NCBI GenBank assembly: GCA_039934455.1 | Contig: JBDTMF010000238.1 | Coordinates: 1-6,307 of the forward strand | Length of the DNA stretch: 6,307 nt | From: DASQFQ01 sp039934455 | GTDB lineage: Bacteria; Actinomycetota; Thermoleophilia; Solirubrobacterales; Solirubrobacteraceae | Direction of reading: 5' to 3' | Shown here: positions 1-5,830 of the stretch, piece after piece | How positions within the stretch are numbered: position 1 is the first letter of the stretch | How the letters are laid out: every line of letters starts with the position of its first letter | The notes under the pieces: model-generated | What the model was told of the DNA's origin: nothing | Seen by the model: the letters and a program-made list of their open reading frames with translations, nothing else | Database searches by the model: none | Translations under genes and position numbers: made by a program

Positions 1-469
1 GGCTGCCGGCCGGCACGGCGGCCCAGCGGACCTCGCCGCTGCCCCGGTCGACGCTCGCGCCGGCCGGCGCGCCCACGAGCGAGAACGCCAGGTGGTTGGC
101 GGGCGCGTCGGGGTCGCTCGCGACGGCGCGGCCGGCGAAGGGCGTCCCCGCGCCGACGGTCACGTCCGCGGGTGTAGTGAGCGCAGGCGGGCGGTTGACC
201 TCCGCCACCCGCACCTTGAACGTCTGCTGATCGGCGAGCCCGCCCGGGTCGGCGGCACGGACGGTGACGTCATAGTTGCCCGGGCCCTGGGCCTCGGTCG
301 GCGTCCACGAGAGCCGGCCGCTCGCCGCGTCGATCGACACGCCCGGCGGGGCCGAGGCGAGCGAGAACTTCAGCGCGCCGCCGTTCGGGTCGGCCGCCGC
401 CACCGCGAAGGAGAGCGGCGTCTGCTCGCCGACCTCACGGTCCGGGAGCGCCCCCAGCGCCGGCGGGCA
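1..469 (-). repeat. Two putative-Ig (He_PIG-type) domains, the second truncated
   Basis: The first unit spans about residues 1505-1595. It has the family order: strand with E-x-x-P-L-S-F, D-P-N-G-G, then L-x-x-A-P-P-G-V-S-I-D, A-S-G-x-L-S-W-T-P, G-x-Y-x-V-T-V-R-A-A-D. The second starts at N1596 (N-R-P-P) and repeats D-P-D, G-A-P-A-G-A-S-V-D and S-G-E-V-R-W before the window ends. Such domains are commonly repeated in exported adhesin-like proteins, so more copies may lie beyond the left edge. Confidence 0.82.
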
Positions 470-3400
470 CGCGCCGCGGAGGAGGTCGAGCGTCTCCACG
501 TCCTTGACCGCCGAGCCGTCGACCTGCGCGCTGACCGCGATCGGCGCGACCGGGGACGCGCAGTCCTTCTTCGTGGTCGTCTCGAAGCAGAGCTGCTTCG
601 GGTCGGCCTTCCACGCCACGCGGATGCGCGGCGGCACGGCGTCCGCCCATGCCGGGTCCCCGGCGGTGCTGATCGCGTTCGCCTCGACGGTGATGGCGGG
701 GTGGGCGCCGGCGCCGATGCCCGCGAGGCTGAGCGGGCCGCCGGTGATGTCCTTCGTCGCGAGCACGGCGCCCGTCGCCGCGTCGCGCACGGTCACCGTG
801 ACGGAGGCGAGCTCGCCGGCCGCCGCGTCGCCGAGCGCGACCGCCTGCCACGCCGCGGACCCGACCGTGCCGTCGCAGCGCTGGTCGCGCAGGTCGATCG
901 AGTGCGGCTCGGTCCCGGCGCCGAGCGTCGTGCAGGGCGCCCGGCCGGCGGCGGGATCGACCGTGAACACGAGGCCGGGATCGCCGAGCCCGACGACGCA
1001 CGAGCCGTCCCAGGCCGCGCCGTAGGCGCCGGGCAGGGGCTGGCCGAGGCCGTCCACGGTGACTACGCCGTTGACGTAGTCGCCGCCGCTGCAGGCCGCC
1101 ATCGTGACCCAGTCCCAGCACCCGAGCCCCGAGTTGAACGTCCCCACCAGCGTGCGGGTGCCGGTCTCCGCCTCGGCGGTGACCGTGTAGTAGTCCTCGT
1201 AGTTCGGCCAGCCCGTGATCGGCGTCGCGGCGGAGGGATCGCCGTCGGTCACGCAGGTGCCGTCGGTGACCCCGAGCACGCAGACCCCGTCCGCCTTGCC
1301 GGCCGGGTCGTGGCGGTTGACGACGTTCGTCCCGCTGAACGACCGGGGCAGCGACCAGCCGGGGCAGGTGGCACCCGTCGCGACGTCGAGGCAGGCGACC
1401 GTGCCGCCCAGGCGCGACACGAACACGCGCGTGCCGTGCCCGACGATGTCGTACTCGCCTCCGGCCGAGGGGTCGAGCCCGGTCGCCAGGAACGGCTTGG
1501 AACAGAGGGCGTTCGTGGCCGGGTCGACGCAGTAGAGGCGGCCGCGGTCCCCGGCGAAGTAGAGCTTCCCGGCGATCAGCAGGGGCGCCGAGCCGCCAGG
1601 GATCACGTTCTCGAGACGGTCGACCGTGATGAGCCCGCAGGGGCGGTCCTTCGCCGTATCCCAGCAGTAGAGCGCAAGCGACGCGGTCTCGGCAGGAACG
1701 CCGGCCGGGACCAGGTGCACGTAGATCCGCGACCCCACCACGGCCGCGGGGCCGGGGATGTTGGTGGTCGCCTGGTTGGTGGCCTTCGGATAGCCCGTGC
1801 AGAGGCTGCCGGTCGCCCGGTCAACGCAGGTCACGGTGGTCGGTGCGCTGTGGTGGAAGAACGCGAAGACCTTCGAGCCGACGAGGATCGGGACGTGGCC
1901 GTCGCCGCCGGTGCCCTGGCTGACCGCAGGCAGCGGCCGCGGGATCGAGTCGGAGACCTCGCCGAGCAGCGCGTCCTGCCCGACGCGCGCGTGCACGGCG
2001 CCGTCGTCGCCGGCCGGGTCGACGCTCCAGCCCCGCGCGGTGCGGACCGAGCCCGCCTTGAGCGTGTGCGGCCCCTTGAGCGCCGCGGTCACCGCGGGCC
2101 GGGGCAGCGCGGCGAGCGCGTCCCCGCTGATCCCGGCGGGGGAGGCTGCCACCGCCGCGCTCCAGTTCGCTGCGGCGCCCTCGGTGATCGACGCCCTCGT
2201 GGCCGGAGCGGCGGCGCCGGCGACCTTGACCGCGAAGCCGGCGCTCGCGGGGGCCACGGTCAGGTGGACGTCGGCGGTCCGCTCGGCCTGCGCCTCGTCC
2301 TGCACGGTGTAGGTGAACCCGTCGCTGCCGGAGAACCCGGCCGCGGGCTGGTACTCGCATGTCCCGTTCCCCTGGCAGTCGACGCTGCCGTGATGGGGGT
2401 CCGTCCAGTCCGTGACGGTCAGTGAGGTGCCGGTGTCATTGGCGAGCAGGTGGAGCGTCACCGGCGTCCCGGCCGGCGTCGACGCCTGGTCGTCGCGGGC
2501 ACGCAGCAACCCGGCCGTCTGCGCCGGCGGTACGACGGTCACCGTCACGCTCGCCGTCGCCTCGAGCCCCTCGGCGTCACGCACCCGGTAGGTGAACGAG
2601 TCCGGGCCCTGGTAGCCGCTCGCCGCCGTGTAGAGGCAGCCGCCCAGGGGCGCGCAGGCCGCGGTCCCGTGTGCGGGCGCGCCGGTCGCCACGATCGTGA
2701 GCGGATCCTGGTCGGGGTCGGTGTCGTTGAGCAGGGCGTCGATCACCCCGGCGCCCTCGGCCTCGAGGGCGTCGTCGGCGGGCACGGGGGCCTGGTTCTC
2801 CGCCTTGACCTTGACCGTCCTGGTCGTCTGGCCGGTCGCCCCGCCGTCGTCCGTGACGGTCAGCACGACGTCGTAGCTCCCCGGCGTGTCGAATTCGTGC
2901 GTGACGGTCTTCCCGCTGCCGGTCACGCCGTCGCCGAAGGCCCACGCGTAGGCGGCGACCGACCCGTCGGAGTCGCTCGACCCGCCGGCGTCGAACGCGA
3001 CCTGCAGCGGCGCGGTGCCCCCCTCGGGCGTCGCCGTGAAGGAGGCGGTCGGCGTGGCGTTGGCCGGCTCCGCCGCCGTGATCGTCTTGTTCACGGTGCC
3101 GACCGCCCCGGCGTCGTCCGTGACCGTGAGGGTGGCGGTGTGCGCGCCGGCCGTCGTATAGGTGTGGGAGGCGGTCGCGCCGGAGCCGGACCCACCGTCG
3201 CCGAAGTCCCAGGCGTAGGAGGCGATGCTGGCGTCGTCGTGGGAGCCCGACGCGTCGAAGGCGACATCGAGCGGCACGTCGCCGTGGTCCGGCGTGGCGG
3301 TGAAGGACGCCGTCGGCGCTGTGTTTGGCGTTCCCACGCTCACGGTCTTCGTCGTCGTGTCCGAGTCGTAGCCGTCGGAGACCGTCTGCGTCACCGTGTA

Positions 3401-4981
3401 CTCGCCGTCGGCGGTGTAGGTGTGCGCGGCGTTGGCGCCGGTGCCGGTCGCGCCGTCGCCGAAGTCCCAGGTGACGCCGAGCGAGTCGCCGTCCGCGCTC
3501 GCCGCCGTCGTCGAGGCGACTTGCACCGCCAGCGGCGAGGCGCCGGACGGTGGCGTCGCCGTGAACGACGCCACCGGCGCCTCGTTGGTCTCGCCTGCGA
3601 CGGCTGACGCGTTGCGGGCGAACGCCTCGGTCGGCTCGAGCGTCGGCTCGAGCCCGTCGGCCAGGCCGCGCAGGGCGTCCGACAGCGTCGAGTCGGCGGT
3701 CAGGCCGCTGTCCGACAGGTCGAGCGAGTAGCGCTCGCGGATCCGGCCGATCTCCTCGTCGGTGAGCCCCCCGTCGTGGAACTGCGTGATCTCCGCGGCG
3801 GTGAAGCCGCTCGTGCGGATCCGGTCGAAGGTCGCGTCGAAGGCGTCGAAGTCGTCGCCGCTGAAGAGCTGGTTGCGGATGTCGGGGTCCGTCTCGCTGC
3901 GCGTCGCGACCGATCGCAGCAGCGCCTGGGCCGAGCGCGTGTCGCCGACGACGTCGAACGCCGTCTCGGAGATCGCGCGCGCCTGGCGGTGGACGTTGCG
4001 CTCCGAGTCCGCGGCGTCCGCGCCCTGGTAGCGCTCATAGGCGTGCAGCATCGCCTCGGAGTCGCCGTTCAGGCGGTCGAGCGTCGTCACGAGGTCGGCG
4101 CCAAGCGCGTCGCCGGGCGGCGGCAGGTCGGCATACTGCGGCGCCGCAACCGAGGTGAAGTTCGGGTCGGGCGGGTCGCCGAGGATCTTCTCGAACGTGC
4201 CCTGCAACCCAGGCGCACAGAGGATGAAGCCGCTCGCCGACGCCCACGCCGAGCCGGTGACCTTGACCCCCGGCGGCGTGAGGAGCTTCTTGAACAGGTT
4301 GATCGCGTAGTCGCTGCCCGCCTCCTTGAGCAGCACCGCCTCCGTGAAGACGACGCCCCCGGCATTCTCGGCGACCAGGAAGTCCACGTACTGCTTGGTC
4401 TCGGCCGCGGCCTGCGCCGCGCTGAGGGCATTGAACGTGTTGCAGAGCGCCTGGAGGGCGACCTTGCCGGCGGTCCTGCCGGCCTTAAAGACCGTCGAGG
4501 CGTTCGGGACCAGGCGCGTCGGGCACTCCAGGGCCGCGCACCGGTGGACGGTGAACGGGACGCTGCGCGTCGTCGTCCCCTCGACGCCGATCTCCCACTC
4601 GCAGCTCCCTGCGAAGTCGAAGTTCGAGCAGCCGGTCTGGAACGGAAGGAACTGGGGCAGGCTCTCATCGGACAGCTGGGAGATGGGCCAGATCCCGGAC
4701 GTGCCACCCGGGATGAACGTCACGCCCCACGCGTTGCCGTTGCACTTCACCTCGCCGAGCTCCTCCTCGGTCTGCAGGAAGGGCCTAGGGATCACGCACA
4801 CGAGGCCGCCGCTGAGGTCGGCCGTCGTGTAGGCCCACAGCTCGTCCTGGTCCGTGAACTCGTCGACCGGCGCGTCGACGCCGTCCGACGGGATCACGTT
4901 GAACACCGTCGCGCGCGCAGACACGGCCCCGCCGAGCAGGATGCCGACGACGAGCACGACCAGAAGGACCAAGCTCCTCAC
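1..4981 (-). CDS. Very large secreted multidomain protein with PKD, cadherin-like, propeller and putative-Ig domains (C-terminus outside window)
   Basis: I read one frame from GTG at 4981 to base 1 with no stop: 1660 codons plus one base. TAG at 4991-4993 lies in frame just upstream and no other start codon intervenes, so the GTG is well supported. Residues 1-24 are a signal peptide ending in A-R-A. Residues 25-465 match no family I know. Residues 466-728 are three PKD domains, 729-910 two cadherin-like/Big_9 beta-sandwiches, about 1029-1369 a propeller-like region, 1370-1504 an unassigned beta-rich part, and 1505 onward two putative-Ig domains. Such mosaics are typical of exported surface or matrix proteins that bind carbohydrate or protein. 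I see no catalytic domain in the visible part. The 911-1028 linker is Ala/Gly-rich. The gene is divergent from coaX and probably unrelated to it in function. The specific role is unknown, and the anchor, if any, lies beyond the window. Confidence 0.93.
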   Translation of the reverse strand, partial: MRSLVLLVVLVVGILLGGAVSARATVFNVIPSDGVDAPVDEFTDQDELWAYTTADLSGGLVCVIPRPFLQTEEELGEVKCNGNAWGVTFIPGGTSGIWPISQLSDESLPQFLPFQTGCSNFDFAGSCEWEIGVEGTTTRSVPFTVHRCAALECPTRLVPNASTVFKAGRTAGKVALQALCNTFNALSAAQAAAETKQYVDFLVAENAGGVVFTEAVLLKEAGSDYAINLFKKLLTPPGVKVTGSAWASASGFILCAPGLQGTFEKILGDPPDPNFTSVAAPQYADLPPPGDALGADLVTTLDRLNGDSEAMLHAYERYQGADAADSERNVHRQARAISETAFDVVGDTRSAQALLRSVATRSETDPDIRNQLFSGDDFDAFDATFDRIRTSGFTAAEITQFHDGGLTDEEIGRIRERYSLDLSDSGLTADSTLSDALRGLADGLEPTLEPTEAFARNASAVAGETNEAPVASFTATPPSGASPLAVQVASTTAASADGDSLGVTWDFGDGATGTGANAAHTYTADGEYTVTQTVSDGYDSDTTTKTVSVGTPNTAPTASFTATPDHGDVPLDVAFDASGSHDDASIASYAWDFGDGGSGSGATASHTYTTAGAHTATLTVTDDAGAVGTVNKTITAAEPANATPTASFTATPEGGTAPLQVAFDAGGSSDSDGSVAAYAWAFGDGVTGSGKTVTHEFDTPGSYDVVLTVTDDGGATGQTTRTVKVKAENQAPVPADDALEAEGAGVIDALLNDTDPDQDPLTIVATGAPAHGTAACAPLGGCLYTAASGYQGPDSFTYRVRDAEGLEATASVTVTVVPPAQTAGLLRARDDQASTPAGTPVTLHLLANDTGTSLTVTDWTDPHHGSVDCQGNGTCEYQPAAGFSGSDGFTYTVQDEAQAERTADVHLTVAPASAGFAVKVAGAAAPATRASITEGAAANWSAAVAASPAGISGDALAALPRPAVTAALKGPHTLKAGSVRTARGWSVDPAGDDGAVHARVGQDALLGEVSDSIPRPLPAVSQGTGGDGHVPILVGSKVFAFFHHSAPTTVTCVDRATGSLCTGYPKATNQATTNIPGPAAVVGSRIYVHLVPAGVPAETASLALYCWDTAKDRPCGLITVDRLENVIPGGSAPLLIAGKLYFAGDRGRLYCVDPATNALCSKPFLATGLDPSAGGEYDIVGHGTRVFVSRLGGTVACLDVATGATCPGWSLPRSFSGTNVVNRHDPAGKADGVCVLGVTDGTCVTDGDPSAATPITGWPNYEDYYTVTAEAETGTRTLVGTFNSGLGCWDWVTMAACSGGDYVNGVVTVDGLGQPLPGAYGAAWDGSCVVGLGDPGLVFTVDPAAGRAPCTTLGAGTEPHSIDLRDQRCDGTVGSAAWQAVALGDAAAGELASVTVTVRDAATGAVLATKDITGGPLSLAGIGAGAHPAITVEANAISTAGDPAWADAVPPRIRVAWKADPKQLCFETTTKKDCASPVAPIAVSAQVDGSAVKDVETLDLLRGACPPALGALPDREVGEQTPLSFAVAAADPNGGALKFSLASAPPGVSIDAASGRLSWTPTEAQGPGNYDVTVRAADPGGLADQQTFKVRVAEVNRPPALTTPADVTVGAGTPFAGRAVASDPDAPANHLAFSLVGAPAGASVDRGSGEVRWAAVPAGS
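875..1897 (-). repeat. Beta-propeller-like region with six C-x8-C hairpin repeats (residues about 1029-1369)
   Basis: Six repeats contain two cysteines exactly nine positions apart: 1052/1061, 1106/1115, 1151/1160, 1197/1206, 1234/1243 and 1288/1297. First-cysteine spacing is 37-54 residues, fitting propeller blades. The best copies read C-V-D-R-A-T-G-S-L-C, C-V-D-P-A-T-N-A-L-C and C-L-D-V-A-T-G-A-T-C. The D-x-x-T-G core is that of PQQ-type blades (A-L-D-A-x-T-G-x-x-x-W), with Cys near the conserved Ala and Trp positions. Strands such as V-G-S-[KR]-[VI]-[FY] precede each hairpin. A diverged seventh unit may follow (Cys 1328, 1350, 1369), giving a plausible seven-bladed ring. That it folds as a propeller and that the pairs are disulfides are inferences. 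I see no PQQ-binding residues and assume no enzyme activity. Confidence 0.72.
2252..2797 (-). repeat. Two tandem cadherin-like / Big_9-type domains (residues 729-910)
   Basis: Two related beta-sandwich units span about 729-819 and 820-910. Each has the family signature: an N-terminal D-D strand, then L-L-[AN]-N-D-T, then H-G-[TS]-[AV], then Y-x-x-A-[AS]-G-[YF]-x-G-x-D-x-F-T-Y, and a final V-x-[VL]-T-V strand. Domains of this type occur in long tandem arrays in bacterial adhesins and exported mosaics, often as stalk modules. Each copy carries one C-x(5-6)-C pair in the strand before the Y-x-x-A-[AS]-G motif, which could form a local disulfide. The exact family name (Cadherin_5, Big_9 or VCBS-related) cannot be settled by eye. 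Confidence 0.82.
2798..3586 (-). repeat. Three tandem PKD domains (residues 466-728)
   Basis: Three units of about 87-88 residues start at N466, N553 and N641. Each opens with N-x-x-P-x-A-S-F-T-A-T-P and carries the PKD hallmark W-x-F-G-D-G: W-D-F-G-D-G at 505-510 and 591-596, and W-A-F-G-D-G at 680-685. The downstream H-x-Y/F and T-V-T-D strands are also present. PKD domains are Ig-like beta-sandwiches found in surface proteins and secreted enzymes, where they act as spacers or in binding. The repeats share protein consensus but differ in length detail and DNA, so the duplication is not recent. The third unit replaces the usual Asp after Trp with Ala. Confidence 0.92.
3587..4909 (-). other. 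Unrecognised N-terminal region of the mature protein (residues 25-465)
   Basis: About 440 residues that I cannot assign to a family. The first part (25-155) looks beta-rich and carries cysteines at 62, 80, 118, 127, 148 and 153. Two more follow at 180 and 255. The total of eight would allow four disulfides in an exported protein. From about 160 the sequence looks mostly helical, with Ala/Glu/Lys-rich stretches at 170-235 and Asp/Arg/Glu-rich ones at 295-445. A Pro-rich break lies near 269-290. Two copies of G-[FL]-T-x-x-E-I sit at 392-398 and 405-411. An L-E-P-T duplication at 444-451 leads into the first PKD domain. Only the secondary-structure impression is available, with no catalytic motif seen. 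Confidence 0.6.
3630..3653 (-). repeat. 12-bp perfect tandem duplication encoding L-E-P-T twice
   Basis: On the plus strand gtcggctcgagc occurs twice back to back (3630-3641 and 3642-3653). It keeps the frame and gives L-E-P-T-L-E-P-T at residues 444-451. It lies in the linker between the unrecognised N-terminal region and the first PKD domain, where length changes should be tolerated. Confidence 0.85.
4910..4981 (-). other. Signal peptide of the large secreted protein
   Basis: Residues 1-24 have a very short n-region (M-R-S, one positive charge). A hydrophobic core of Leu, Val, Ile and Gly follows (about residues 4-20), then S-A-R-A, an A-x-A site for signal peptidase I after Ala24. The mature protein would begin T-V-F-N. 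There is no twin arginine and no lipobox cysteine, so Sec export and signal peptidase I cleavage are inferred. Confidence 0.87.
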
Positions 4982-4987
4982 CGCCTG

Positions 4988-5017
4988 ACACTAGCTTCTG
5001 GTGTGTAGCGGGTGCAA
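4988..5017 (-). promoter_or_regulatory. Possible promoter for the large secreted protein, giving a leaderless mRNA
   Basis: On the minus strand TTGCAC (5017-5012) is followed after 18 bases by TAGTGT (4993-4988), a TANNNT-type -10 box. Seven bases past the end of that box is 4981, the G of the GTG start. No Shine-Dalgarno sequence precedes the GTG. Leaderless genes with this geometry are common in actinobacteria. The -35 match is only the TTG, so the call rests mainly on the -10 position. Confidence 0.35.
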
Positions 5018-5026
5018 GCGCTTGTC
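5013..5026. promoter_or_regulatory. LacI/GalR-like operator candidate
   Basis: TGCAAGCGCTTGTC contains the perfect palindrome CAAGCGCTTG (5015-5024) with the central CG typical of LacI/GalR-family operators (TGnAAnCGnTTnCA form). Only the last two bases break full 14-bp symmetry. It sits in the spacer between divergent genes and overlaps the proposed -35 of the leftward gene, a position suited to repression. No regulator gene is in the window. Confidence 0.35.
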
Positions 5027-5037
5027 GGCGCGCCGAC
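5024..5037. repeat. 14-bp perfect palindrome in the divergent spacer
   Basis: GTCGGCGCGCCGAC is its own reverse complement and shares one base with the neighbouring CAAGCGCTTG palindrome. Self-complementary GC strings of this length can arise by chance in such DNA, so a protein-binding role is only possible. It lies 21 bases upstream of the coaX ATG. Confidence 0.4.
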
Positions 5038-5058
5038 CGCAATACTCCCCGAACGTCC

Positions 5059-5826
5059 ATGCTCCTCGTCGTCGACGCCGGCAACACGCAGACCCACCTG
5101 GGCACGTTCCGCGACGGCGAGCTCGTCCAGCACTGGCGCTTCGCCACCGTGCGGGAGTCCACCGCCGACGAGCTCGGCGCGGTGCTGCGCAGCCTGCTCG
5201 CGCTGCGCGGCATGCACCTCGAGGGCCTCGACGGCGCGATCGTCTCCTCGACGGTCCCGCAGCTGCGGCCGGAGTGGGTGGCGATGGGCGAGCGCTACCT
5301 CGACGGCGAGGTCAAGGTCGTCGGCCCCGGCCTGAAGACGGGGATGCCGATCCGCTACGACAACCCGCGCGAGATCGGGCCCGACCGGCTCGTCAACGCG
5401 GTCGCGGGCTACGAGCAGCTCGGCGGCCCGTGCACGATCGTCGACTTCGGCACCGCCGTCACCTACGACGTGGTCTCGGGCGAGGGCGAGTACCTCGGCG
5501 GGATCATCTTCCCGGGCGTCGAGATCTCGATGGAGGCGCTCACCGAGCGCGCCGCGGCGCTGCCCAAGATCGATCTCGGCCGCCCGCGCGCGCTGATCGG
5601 CAAGACGACGATCGACGCGATCCGCGCCGGCGTGGTCTACGGCTTCGCCGGCATGGTCGACGGCATCCTCGCGCGCCTCCGCGCCGAGCTCGGCGAGGAG
5701 ATGCAGGCGATCGCCACCGGCGGGCTGGCGAACGAGATCGTCCCGTACTGCGACTCGATCGACGCGGTCGACGACCTGCTCACGCTCACGGGCCTGCGCC
5801 TGATCTGGGAGCGCAACCAGGCCTAG
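5059..5826 (+). CDS. coaX: Type III pantothenate kinase
   Basis: A complete 255-residue protein, the usual size for CoaX, which phosphorylates pantothenate with ATP in the cytoplasm as the first step of coenzyme A synthesis. It belongs to the ASKHA fold. The phosphate-1 motif is D-A-G-N-T at 6-10. P-G-L-K-T-G-M-P at 90-97 and G-P-D-R-L-V-N at 107-113 follow, with D109 at the catalytic aspartate position. D-F-G-T-A at 129-133 is the second nucleotide/cation motif. G-G-I-I-F-P-G at 147-153 and A-T-G-G at 219-222 complete the pattern. All key residues are present. The ATG is chosen because M-L-L-V-V-D-A-G-N-T is the canonical start. No Shine-Dalgarno is visible, so a short-leader or leaderless message is possible. 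Type III enzymes are generally monovalent-cation dependent and not feedback-inhibited by CoA (family knowledge). The dus gene follows after four bases. Confidence 0.97.
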   Translation: MLLVVDAGNTQTHLGTFRDGELVQHWRFATVRESTADELGAVLRSLLALRGMHLEGLDGAIVSSTVPQLRPEWVAMGERYLDGEVKVVGPGLKTGMPIRYDNPREIGPDRLVNAVAGYEQLGGPCTIVDFGTAVTYDVVSGEGEYLGGIIFPGVEISMEALTERAAALPKIDLGRPRALIGKTTIDAIRAGVVYGFAGMVDGILARLRAELGEEMQAIATGGLANEIVPYCDSIDAVDDLLTLTGLRLIWERNQA

Positions 5827-5830
5827 ACTC

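Noticed and set aside
875..1897. PQQ-dependent dehydrogenase activity for the propeller region
   Set aside because: Only the blade core D-x-x-T-G resembles quinoproteins. The Trp docking position is replaced by Cys, and I see no cofactor or calcium-binding residues.
92..2425. Long open frame of 777 codons on the plus strand, with others at 2450-3607 and 3776-5008
   Set aside because: They are antisense to the continuous minus-strand frame. Their translations are low-complexity Arg/Gly/Ala/Val-rich with no domain pattern, as expected from the opposite strand of GC-rich coding DNA.
2798..3586. Recombining repeat array or CRISPR-like direct repeats in the PKD region
   Set aside because: The repeats are protein domains of about 87 codons that share consensus only at the protein level. 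There are no identical short repeats with spacers.
5041..5046. AATACT as a -10 box for coaX
   Set aside because: It would give a leader of about six bases, which is plausible, but no -35 lies at a normal distance and the match is only four of six, so I did not list it as a feature.
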